DNA from: Albidovulum litorale | GTDB taxonomy: Bacteria > Pseudomonadota > Alphaproteobacteria > Rhodobacterales > Rhodobacteraceae | DNA length: 64,000 nucleotides | NCBI RefSeq assembly: GCF_025751495.1 | Contig: NZ_JAOWKZ010000002.1 | Location: 248,001-312,000 of the forward strand | Direction: 5' to 3' | Shown: positions 57,584 through 64,000 of the stretch, one piece after another | How the letters are laid out: each line of letters begins with the position of its first letter | Position numbering within the stretch: the stretch's first letter is position 1 | Position numbers and translations under genes: made by a program | The notes under the pieces: generated by a model | What the model was told of the DNA's origin: nothing | Seen by the model: the letters and a program-made list of their open reading frames with translations, nothing else | Database searches by the model: none

Positions 57584-58435
57584 TTAGCCGGTGACGACCT
57601 TCAGGTCGCCATACATGCCCCATTCAGCCCAGGACCCGTCATAGAGCGCGTGATCGCGCTTGCCGATCCGCTCCATCGCAAGCGAGAGGATCGCGGCAGT
57701 AACGCCCGAGCCGCAGGTGGTGATCGCGGGTTTGGACAGGTCGACGCCAGCCTCGGCGAAGACCTTCTTAAGATCGTCCGGGCCCTTCATCGTATTGTCG
57801 CCGTTCAGGACCGCGCGGTAGGGGACGTTCTTCGAATTCGGGATATGACCGGAACGCAGCCCTTTGCGCGGCTCCGCCTCCTCCCCTTTGAAGCGGGGGG
57901 CGCCGCGGGCATCGACGATCTCATAATCGCCGAGCTTGGATGCGGCCGCGACCTGGGTGACATCCTTCACCAGATGCGCCTGACGGCTGACGGTGATGTG
58001 GCGGTCGCGCAGCACCGGGGGCATGTCCTCCACGGGTCGCCCCTCGGCCTGCCATTTCGGGAATCCGCCGTCGAGAACCGCGATGTCGGTCTTGCCCATC
58101 AGACGGAAATTCCACCAGACCCGAGCGGCGGAGAAAAGGCCAGCCCCGTCATAGACCACGACCTGATGGCCGTCGCCCACGCCCATCGCCCGCATGCGGG
58201 AAATGAACTTCTCCGGCGGCGGTGCCATATGCGGCAGGTTTGACCGCTGGTCCGAAATCTCGTCGATATCGAAGAAGCGCGCGCCGGGGATATGGGCGGC
58301 CTGATACTCGGCCTTCGCGTCTCGGCCCATGTCGGGCAGGTACCAGGAGGCATCGAGAATCCGCAGGTCAGGGTCCTTCAGATGGGCCTGAAGCCATTCT
58401 GTCGATACCAGCGTTTTCGGATCGTCCCCGGACAT
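57584..58435 (-). CDS. sseA: 3-mercaptopyruvate/thiosulfate sulfurtransferase
   Basis: The 283-residue protein has two rhodanese domains. The inactive N-terminal one has LVSTEWLQAHLKDPDLRILD, and the active C-terminal one has the catalytic TCGSGVTA loop (Cys241). The loop CGSGVTA is the mercaptopyruvate sulfurtransferase type rather than the CRKGVTA of thiosulfate sulfurtransferases. It moves sulfur from 3-mercaptopyruvate, a product of cysteine transamination, to cyanide or protein thiols. A neighbouring aminotransferase could supply the mercaptopyruvate (inference). Confidence 0.93.
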   Translation of the reverse strand: MSGDDPKTLVSTEWLQAHLKDPDLRILDASWYLPDMGRDAKAEYQAAHIPGARFFDIDEISDQRSNLPHMAPPPEKFISRMRAMGVGDGHQVVVYDGAGLFSAARVWWNFRLMGKTDIAVLDGGFPKWQAEGRPVEDMPPVLRDRHITVSRQAHLVKDVTQVAAASKLGDYEIVDARGAPRFKGEEAEPRKGLRSGHIPNSKNVPYRAVLNGDNTMKGPDDLKKVFAEAGVDLSKPAITTCGSGVTAAILSLAMERIGKRDHALYDGSWAEWGMYGDLKVVTG

Positions 58436-58505
58436 GGATGCCCCCCTTCATGGATGTCCCAGCATTATCCGGGCGAGGCGGGCGGGTGCAAGCCGTTATG
58501 CCCGC

Positions 58506-58976
58506 CTATCCCTGTTTCAGCAGCCGCTCTTTTTGCCGGTTCCAGTCGCGTTTCGCGCTGGTCTCGCGCTTGTCATGGGCCTTCTTGCCCTTGGCAACAC
58601 CGATCTTCAGCTTCACCATGCCGCGATGGTTGAAATACATCACCAACGGCACCAGCGTCATGCCCTCGCGCCCCACGGCCTGCCAGAGCCGTGACAATTC
58701 CTTCTTGGAAACCAAGAGCTTGCGCCTGCGACGCTCTTCATGCCCGAAGACGCCGGCCTGCTTGTAGGGGGCAATATAGCCGTTGATCAGCCACAACTCG
58801 CCATTCTCGACCGAGGCATAGCTGTCGGCGATATTCGACTGGCCGGTGCGAAGCGATTTCACCTCGGACCCGGTCAGCACGATGCCGACCTCGAGATCGC
58901 TCTCGATGAAGTAATCGAACCGCGCGCGGCGGTTTTCGGCGATCACCTTGTAGTTGGGGTCTGATTTCTCGGCCAT
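58506..58976 (-). CDS. smpB: SsrA-binding protein (tmRNA-binding) SmpB
   Basis: SmpB (156 residues) carries tmRNA to stalled ribosomes for trans-translation. The OB-fold has [20 protein letters not shown], the [14 protein letters not shown] block and the basic [19 protein letters not shown]-terminal tail that occupies the mRNA channel. The ATG at 58976 gives the normal [18 protein letters not shown] start; a longer frame upstream is not needed. The ssrA gene is not visible nearby. It is the last gene before the TauE/SafE exporter, which diverges from it. Confidence 0.96.
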   Translation of the reverse strand: MAEKSDPNYKVIAENRRARFDYFIESDLEVGIVLTGSEVKSLRTGQSNIADSYASVENGELWLINGYIAPYKQAGVFGHEERRRRKLLVSKKELSRLWQAVGREGMTLVPLVMYFNHRGMVKLKIGVAKGKKAHDKRETSAKRDWNRQKERLLKQG

Positions 58977-59165
58977 GGTCGGGCAGAGATAGGCGAGGCG
59001 GGCGCGCAAGTCCAGAAGTGCCGATCATGCCGTAGGCATTGTGTCGCATATCCGTAGCGCCGGCGTAGGTTTTCCGTAGCTACGGACCGTGCGCTGCGGT
59101 AACGCGTCGCGAGGGGGTTGGGCAGGGCGACACCCGGCGATGGGGGCAGGGAGGAGCTTGCGAGG

Positions 59166-59930
59166 ATGGAGTTCGGGGGTGCCGCGACGCTGTTTCTCTT
59201 TCTTGCCGGGACCGTCGGCGGCGCGGCATCCGCCATCGCCGGCGGCGCGTCGTTCTTTACCTTTCCCGCGCTGATCCTTGCCGGGCTGCCGCCGCTTGTC
59301 GCGAACGCGACGAACTTCGTCGGGCTGGTTCCCGCGAACCTTGCCGCGCTGCCCGCCTACCGTCACGAATTGCGGGCGATCGGCCGGGGCCTGATCGCAC
59401 CCTTCGTCGTCGGCGGGGCGGGCGGCATCCTCGGGGCGCTTCTGCTTGTCGTTCTGGGGGCGGAGATCTTCAACAGCGCGGTCCCCTGGCTGATCGGCTT
59501 CGCCACCCTCCTCTTCGCCGTCGCGCCGAAGGTGCGCCTCGTTGTCGCCCGGCGCGCCGGCGACAGGACAAGGTACGGGCTTTCCGGTCTTGCCAGCCTG
59601 TTCCTGTTGTCCGTCTACGGCGGCTATTTCGGCGCCGGTCTCGGGCAGATCATGCTGGCCGCGCTGATCCTGATGGGAGAGGACGAGTTCCACCGCGCCA
59701 ACGCCCTAAAAAACGCGGTGATCGGCTTTATCAGCCTCATCGCCTGCGGGGTCTACATCGCCGGGGGCTCGGTCCACTGGCCCTATGCCTTCGCTGTCAT
59801 GGCCGGTGCGGCGCTTGGCGGCTATGCCGGAGGGGCGGCCGCGCGCAAGGTGCCGGTCCGGGTCCTGCGCGGAGGCGTGATCGGTTTCGGCATGATCCTG
59901 ACCGTGACCGCATTCCTGAGGGCGGCCTGA
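59166..59930 (+). CDS. TauE/SafE-family sulfite/organosulfonate exporter-like permease
   Basis: The 254-residue membrane protein has about seven or eight spans in two TauE/SafE repeats, including GTVGGAASAIAGGASFFTFPAL with NATNFVGLVPAN, and the second-half counterpart GGYFGAGLGQIMLAAL. TauE/SafE permeases carry small anions such as sulfite, sulfoacetate or other organic anions. The substrate is unknown. I start at 59166, where GGAGG lies ten bases upstream; a longer N-terminal frame is not family-like. Confidence 0.87.
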   Translation: MEFGGAATLFLFLAGTVGGAASAIAGGASFFTFPALILAGLPPLVANATNFVGLVPANLAALPAYRHELRAIGRGLIAPFVVGGAGGILGALLLVVLGAEIFNSAVPWLIGFATLLFAVAPKVRLVVARRAGDRTRYGLSGLASLFLLSVYGGYFGAGLGQIMLAALILMGEDEFHRANALKNAVIGFISLIACGVYIAGGSVHWPYAFAVMAGAALGGYAGGAAARKVPVRVLRGGVIGFGMILTVTAFLRAA

Positions 59931-60020
59931 AACGGTCCGCGCGCCCGGATCGGTCTTCACGCTGGTGGAAATAACTGCGATGGTGTGGACCTACAGGCAC
60001 ATCCGCATCCAGAGGCAGGC

Positions 60021-60470
60021 ATGTTCATCCAGATCGCGCTAGGCACGGCCCTGATCCTGCTGACGATCCTGATCGCGGGGCTGGCCTTCTGGGCGCTGGA
60101 GGTCCTTCTGAACCGGACGCGGCCTTGGCTGCTTCAGGAACCGCACCGGCCGAAACTGGCGCTGGTGCTGTCGATCACGGTGGTCTGGGTTCTTGGAACG
60201 GTCACGGCAGGTGTTTGGGTCTGGGCCTTCGCGTTTCGTGCGCTTGGCATCTTCGCGACGATGGAGGGTTCGGTCTATTTCGCGCTTGTGGCCTTCACCA
60301 CGCTCGGCTTCGGCGACATCCTGTTGCCGGTCGACTGGCGGCTTCTTGGCGGCATGGCGGCGGCGAACGGGCTGCTGTCGATGGGGCTCATGACGGCGAT
60401 GCTGATCGAGGTCTTGCGGCATGTTCGGCTGGGCCAGATGGAAATGCGCAGGAAGGGGGCGGAGACATGA
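60021..60470 (+). CDS. Small ion-channel-like membrane protein
   Basis: The 149-residue membrane protein has two hydrophobic N-terminal segments (ALGTALILLTILIAGLAFWAL, and LSITVVWVLGTVTAGVWVWA), a pore-helix-like segment with the selectivity-filter sequence TTLGFGD (near residue 102, like the TVGYG signature of K+ channels), and a third span (GLLSMGLMTAMLIEVL). It matches the Ion_trans_2-like family of one-pore channels, though with GFGD in place of GYGD. Its stop overlaps the proC-like start by four bases, so the two genes are translationally coupled. Confidence 0.8.
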   Translation: MFIQIALGTALILLTILIAGLAFWALEVLLNRTRPWLLQEPHRPKLALVLSITVVWVLGTVTAGVWVWAFAFRALGIFATMEGSVYFALVAFTTLGFGDILLPVDWRLLGGMAAANGLLSMGLMTAMLIEVLRHVRLGQMEMRRKGAET

Positions 60471-61267
60471 GGATCAGGGGCAAGCTCGGTATCGTCGGCG
60501 GCAACGGGCAGTTGGGCAGCGCGATCGCGCAGGGCCTGCTGACGGCAGGTGCGATCGCGCCCGAAGACCTCTGGATCTCGGCGCGTTCGGGGCGGGCCGA
60601 GGCTTTGGACAACTGGCCCGGCATAGCGGTCACCACCGACAATATGGCCTTGGCCGGGGCTTGCGACACGATCCTGATGTCGGTTCCGCCCGCCGGTTTC
60701 GGAAAGGTCGGCATTACGGCGCCTGACCGGCTCGTCGTGTCGGTCATGGCTGGCGTCACCCGCGAAAGGCTTAGCCCAGAAACCGGCGCGGCGCGGGTCG
60801 TACGGGCGATGTCGAGCCCGGCTGCCGCCGACCGGATGGCCTATTCGCCCTGGATCGGGTCTGCCGCTGTTACCGATGCCGACCGCGAAACGATCCACGC
60901 GCTCTTTTCCGCCATCGGTCAGACTGACGAGCTGGATGACGAGGCCCATATCGATCATTTCACCGCGATGACAGGGCCCGTGCCGGGCTTCGTCGCGCTC
61001 TACGCAGATTGCATGATCCGCTACGCGTGTGCGGCGGGAATCGCGCCGGAAACCGCCGAACGCGCGGTCCGGCAGCTCTTTCTGTCCAGTGGCGCGGTTC
61101 TGGGTGCGAGCCAGGAAAGCCCGGCCGAACAGGTGCGGGCGATGGTGGACTATGCAGGGACGACGGCGGCGGGCCTTCTGGCGATGGAGCGCGCGGGGCT
61201 GGAAGAGGTGATCGCCACCGGCCTTGATGCGGCAGTTGCGCGGGCAAGACGCATCGGCGAAGAGTGA
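60467..61267 (+). CDS. Pyrroline-5-carboxylate reductase family protein
   Basis: The 266-residue protein has a Rossmann NAD(P)H fold (LGIVGGNGQLGSAIAQGL, about residues 7-24) and the P5CR-type C-terminal dimer domain (RMAYSPWIGSAAV with PAEQVRAMVDYAGTTAAGLL, like the ProC GGTT-type signature). ProC makes proline from pyrroline-5-carboxylate. The similarity is to ProC-like proteins and the glycine-rich substrate loop is not fully standard, so another related reductase is possible. It overlaps the ion-channel-like gene start-to-stop. Whether it is the sole proC cannot be decided here. Confidence 0.8.
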   Translation: MRIRGKLGIVGGNGQLGSAIAQGLLTAGAIAPEDLWISARSGRAEALDNWPGIAVTTDNMALAGACDTILMSVPPAGFGKVGITAPDRLVVSVMAGVTRERLSPETGAARVVRAMSSPAAADRMAYSPWIGSAAVTDADRETIHALFSAIGQTDELDDEAHIDHFTAMTGPVPGFVALYADCMIRYACAAGIAPETAERAVRQLFLSSGAVLGASQESPAEQVRAMVDYAGTTAAGLLAMERAGLEEVIATGLDAAVARARRIGEE

Positions 61268-61333
61268 CCGCGACTGCCGTTGGCCAAAGGTCCTGATCAA
61301 GCAGCGGTGTAGCGGTCCCCAGCCGGGGTGGCG

Positions 61334-62161
61334 TCACTTGGTCGGGTGGAACCGTCCAGCTGGCGAGGGCGTAAAGATCTCGCATCCATCCGCTGTCACG
61401 CCGACCGAATGTTCGAACTGCGCCGAAAGCGACTTGTCGCGCGTCACGGCGGTCCAGTCATCGGCGAGAACCTTGGTCTCGGGCCGACCGAGATTGACCA
61501 TCGGTTCGATGGTAAAGAACATGCCCTCTTCGAGACGCGGGCCGGTACCCGCCCGTCCGTAATGCAGGACGTTTGGCGGCGCGTGGAAGACCCGGCCCAA
61601 CCCATGGCCGCAGAAATCGCGCACGACGGACATGCGCTGCGCCTCGACATAGGACTGGATCGCAAAGCCGATATCGCCGAACGTATTGCCCGGCCTGACC
61701 GCCTCGATCCCCAGCATCAGCGCGTCATGGGTGACCTGAATCAACCGCTCTGCCTTGCGGGACAACTGGCCCGCCACATACATCCGGCTGGTATCGCCGT
61801 ACCAGCCATCGACGATCACGGTGACGTCGATATTCAGGATATCGCCGTCCTTCAGGACCTTCGGCCCCGGAATGCCGTGACAGACGACATGGTTCACGGA
61901 AATGCAGGAGGCATGCTGATAGCCGCGATAGCCGATCGTGGCCGACCGCGCGCCCGCCGTTTCGACCCGATTGCGGATGAAGTCGTCGAGAGCCTCGGTC
62001 GTCACCCCGGGCTCCACAAGCGCTGCCACCTCGTCAAGAATCTCGGCCGCGAGCCGCCCGGCCGCGTGCATACCGGCGAAATCGCCGGGCTCATAAAGTC
62101 TGATCCCGTCCTTTGTCAGACGGCCGCGGGGATCATCCACGGGGCTCTCCTTCTGTCTCAT
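61334..62161 (-). CDS. map: Methionine aminopeptidase, type I
   Basis: Map (275 residues) removes the initiator methionine from new proteins. The dinuclear metal ligands are visible: Asp residues in LNIDVTVIVDGWYGDTSRMY, the His of FCGHGLGRVFHAPPNV, and the Glu residues of LEEGMFFTIEPM and AQFEHSVGVT. CISVNHVVCHGIPG is the substrate-binding strand. Length is typical for a type I enzyme with a slightly extended N-terminus. It is convergent with the proC-like gene and diverges from the CinA-domain protein. Confidence 0.96.
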   Translation of the reverse strand: MRQKESPVDDPRGRLTKDGIRLYEPGDFAGMHAAGRLAAEILDEVAALVEPGVTTEALDDFIRNRVETAGARSATIGYRGYQHASCISVNHVVCHGIPGPKVLKDGDILNIDVTVIVDGWYGDTSRMYVAGQLSRKAERLIQVTHDALMLGIEAVRPGNTFGDIGFAIQSYVEAQRMSVVRDFCGHGLGRVFHAPPNVLHYGRAGTGPRLEEGMFFTIEPMVNLGRPETKVLADDWTAVTRDKSLSAQFEHSVGVTADGCEIFTPSPAGRFHPTK

Positions 62162-62260
62162 GCCGGTCTAGATAGTCAACAAAACCGGCCTTGGCCAGAG
62201 GCCGGGTCTTTCCCCCGCCCGGCCCCTTGCGTAAAGCTTTTGCCAAACGAGGTAACGCCC

Positions 62261-62992
62261 ATGCCCAATCCCAGCGCCGCCATCCTGATCATCGGGGATG
62301 AAATCCTCTCTGGCCGCACCCGCGATGCCAATATGCATTACCTCGCGGGCGAGCTGACGCGGATCGGGATTGATCTGAAGGAGGTGCGGGTTGTCAGCGA
62401 CGACCGTGCAGCCATCGTTGCGGCGGTGAACGCGCTTCGCGGCGCCTATGACCACCTTTTCACCTCGGGCGGGATCGGGCCGACGCATGACGACATCACC
62501 GCCGATGCGGTGGCCGAGGCCTTCGGCATGGCGCTTGGCATCCGCGAGGATGCCCGCGCGCTGCTTGCCGCGCATTACGAGCGCTCGGGTCTGGAGTTCA
62601 ACGCCGCGCGCCAGCGCATGGCGCGTATCCCCGAGGGCGCCGTTCTGATCGACAATCCGATCTCCGCCGCGCCCGGCTTTTCCCTGGAGAATGTCCATGT
62701 CATGGCGGGGGTGCCGAACATCTTTCAGGCCATGGTCGCCTCTCTCTTGCCACGCCTGACCGGTGGCAAACCGCTCCTCAGCCAGACCTTGCGGATCGAT
62801 CAGGGCGAAGGCGTCATCGCCGCGCCGCTGGCCGAACTGGCCGCGGAGTTCGATGACGTCTCCTTCGGCTCTTACCCCTTCATCCAGAACGGCGCCTATG
62901 GGTCAAACATCGTCATCCGCGGTACCGATGCCGCCCGGATCGATGCGGCGATGGCCCGTCTGGCGGCGCTTTTCCCGCGGGGCGGCGCATGA
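62261..62992 (+). CDS. CinA N-terminal-domain protein (molybdopterin-binding, MoaB/MogA-like)
   Basis: The 243-residue protein is the MoaB/MogA-like half of CinA: LIIGDEILSGRTRDANMHYL at the start and LFTSGGIGPTHDDITADAV (near residue 68) are the molybdopterin-binding family motifs. It lacks the C-terminal nicotinamide-nucleotide amidase domain of full-length CinA. Short forms like this are common in alphaproteobacteria and are of uncertain role. GAGG lies eight bases before the ATG. Its stop overlaps the start of the next GNAT gene by four bases (ATGA). Confidence 0.85.
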   Translation: MPNPSAAILIIGDEILSGRTRDANMHYLAGELTRIGIDLKEVRVVSDDRAAIVAAVNALRGAYDHLFTSGGIGPTHDDITADAVAEAFGMALGIREDARALLAAHYERSGLEFNAARQRMARIPEGAVLIDNPISAAPGFSLENVHVMAGVPNIFQAMVASLLPRLTGGKPLLSQTLRIDQGEGVIAAPLAELAAEFDDVSFGSYPFIQNGAYGSNIVIRGTDAARIDAAMARLAALFPRGGA

Positions 62993-63696
62993 GCGACCTC
63001 TTCGCTGTCACCGAGGCGACCTGGCCCGCTGCCGCCTTTCACAAGGTCGGACCCTTCCTTGTGCGCGAGGGCAAGGGCGGCGGACAGCGCGTATCCGCCG
63101 CGACGGCTGAGGGCGATTGGACCGGGGCCGATATCGACGCGGTCGAGGTGGCGCAGAAGGGGCTGGGCCAGCATCCGCTGTTCATGATCAGGCCGGACGA
63201 CACCGGGCTGGATGCGGCGCTTGCCGCGCGGGGCTATACGGTCAAGGACCCGGTTAACCTCTATGAGGCCCCCGTCAGCGCGCTTCTGGGAGAGGTCAAG
63301 CGCCTCTCGGCCTTCACCATCTGGCCGCCCCTCGCCATCATGCGCGACATCTGGGCCGAGGGCGGGATCGGGCCGGACCGCATCGCGGTGATGGAGCGCG
63401 CGAAGGGGCCGAAAACGACCGTCCTCGGCCGCGTCAACGATCGTGCGTCGGGCGCGGCCTATATCGCGATTCACGGAAAAACCGCTATGTTGCACGCTTT
63501 GCACATTGTCCCGGACCAGCGTCGGCAAGGATCCGCCGTCAACATGATGCGAGAAGCCGCCAAATGGGCGCAAGATCATGGGGCAGAACGGTTTTCTGTG
63601 TTGGTTGTGCAATCAAACAACGCGGCGATTGCGCTCTATACTTCCCTGAACATGCAACTTGTGGGACACTATCACTACCGCTCATATAAGCCGTAA
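62989..63696 (+). CDS. GNAT family acetyltransferase
   Basis: The 235-residue protein has an N-terminal variable domain and a C-terminal GNAT acetyltransferase core, where HALHIVPDQRRQGSAVNMM holds the acetyl-CoA loop RRQGSA and VVQSNNAAIALYTSLNMQLVG the last strands. Substrate unknown. It is translated in tandem with the CinA-domain gene (four-base overlap). It is unrelated to the GNAT half of the fusion at 35716, beyond the shared fold. Confidence 0.85.
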   Translation: MSDLFAVTEATWPAAAFHKVGPFLVREGKGGGQRVSAATAEGDWTGADIDAVEVAQKGLGQHPLFMIRPDDTGLDAALAARGYTVKDPVNLYEAPVSALLGEVKRLSAFTIWPPLAIMRDIWAEGGIGPDRIAVMERAKGPKTTVLGRVNDRASGAAYIAIHGKTAMLHALHIVPDQRRQGSAVNMMREAAKWAQDHGAERFSVLVVQSNNAAIALYTSLNMQLVGHYHYRSYKP

Positions 63697-63712
63697 GAGG
63701 CAAGGGGAGCAG

Positions 63713-64000
63713 TTGAAAGATATAGGCCACACCCCCACGGCCCTCGACCTGCCCATGGTCGAGCCCCTTCCGGACGCAACCCGGAAGTACTTCGACATCT
63801 GCGCTGAAAAGCTGGGTCTCGTGCCCAATGTGTTGAAGGCCTACGCCTTCGACATCGACAAGCTGAACGCCTTCACCACGATCTATAACGACCTGATGCT
63901 GGCAGACAGCGGCCTGACCAAGCTTGAACGCGAGATGATCGCGGTTGCGGTGTCGTCCATCAACCGCTGCTGGTATTGCCAGGTCGCCCATGGCGCTGCG
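63713..64000 (+). CDS. AhpD/carboxymuconolactone decarboxylase-like peroxidase-related protein, N-terminal part (cut by window edge)
   Basis: A TTG start at 63713 (AAGGGG five bases upstream) opens a frame of 96 codons that reaches the window edge. It contains the CxxC-type active site CWYCQVAHG (Cys86, Cys89, His93), which defines AhpD-like alkylhydroperoxidases and peroxidase-related enzymes. The preceding helices (TKLEREMIAVAVSSIN) are also typical. It would reduce organic peroxides through the two cysteines. The remainder lies outside the window. It begins 16 bases after the GNAT gene. Confidence 0.85.
   Translation, partial: MKDIGHTPTALDLPMVEPLPDATRKYFDICAEKLGLVPNVLKAYAFDIDKLNAFTTIYNDLMLADSGLTKLEREMIAVAVSSINRCWYCQVAHGAA

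Noticed and set aside
56486-58243. A 585-codon + strand frame over the aminotransferase and sulfurtransferase genes
   Set aside because: Both overlapped genes have clear catalytic motifs on the minus strand, while this frame has none.
58506-59165. A tmRNA (ssrA) gene beside smpB
   Set aside because: The spacer of about 190 bases shows no Ala-tRNA-like acceptor halves or tag-peptide reading frame.

Overview
The window reads as chromosomal DNA of a high-GC alphaproteobacterium of the order Rhodobacterales (Rhodobacter/Roseobacter/Paracoccus group). The reasons are the secE-nusG-rplKAJL-rpoBC block, the phoH-ybeY-corC-lnt run ending at a metK gene that carries a SAM/SAH-type riboswitch leader (a class known mainly from Rhodobacterales), divergent hemC/hemE, and single-domain versions of proteins that are fused in enterobacteria. 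I do not assign a genus. I see no tRNA, rRNA, tmRNA, CRISPR array, IS element or phage gene, and no gene-free stretch longer than 300 bases (the longest gaps are about 250-265 bases).

Layout. 1-1,940 (minus): a truncated family-2 glycosyltransferase, an EamA-type exporter and a rhamnosyltransferase-like protein. 2,084-14,115 (minus): transcription and ribosomal protein operons read secE, nusG, rplK, rplA, rplJ, rplL, rpoB, rpoC, closed by a strong terminator and punctuated by hairpins in three spacers. 14,226-16,931: an internally deleted yceI remnant, a GlcD-like FAD oxidase and a di-iron fatty acid hydroxylase-like membrane protein. 16,973-22,208: hemC/hemE diverging, then an Asp/Glu-racemase family enzyme diverging from an Lrp/AsnC regulator that precedes adenine deaminase. 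22,454-27,676: phoH, ybeY, corC, lnt, riboswitch, metK, terminator. 27,738-29,521: DUF1330-like protein, LysR regulator and queF.

29,605-31,465 is the most unusual segment. A small Tat-signal protein whose mature part is almost only Gly and Ser repeats is followed, after a hairpin terminator, by an HPr-kinase-like protein fused to a PqqD-like peptide-binding domain. This looks like an undescribed peptide-modification (RiPP-like or protein-phosphorylation) pair. A 42-codon secreted micro-ORF faces it.

31,575-40,344: hypothetical protein, smc, a GFA-GNAT fusion, a secreted hypothetical, an FMN reductase, and a split MnmC pair (FAD oxidoreductase diverging from mnmD) followed by a second EamA exporter. 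40,424-45,288: lytic transglycosylase, dapA and a YtcJ-like amidohydrolase. 45,319-49,234: an AT-richer lipoprotein gene and a type I secretion ABC transporter/adaptor pair with no obvious cargo. 49,375-54,929: mlaA-mlaC, a class A PBP, glnK-amtB. 55,053-58,976: two tandem secreted helical proteins, aromatic aminotransferase, sulfurtransferase and smpB. 59,166-64,000: TauE/SafE exporter, a small ion-channel-like protein overlapping a proC-like gene, map, a CinA N-domain protein, GNAT and a truncated AhpD-like gene.

Most of the window is housekeeping: RNA polymerase and translation, envelope (lnt, mlaAC, PBP, slt, dapA), heme, methionine/SAM and tRNA wobble modification (queF, mnmD). The accessory signal is confined to short stretches between these operons.
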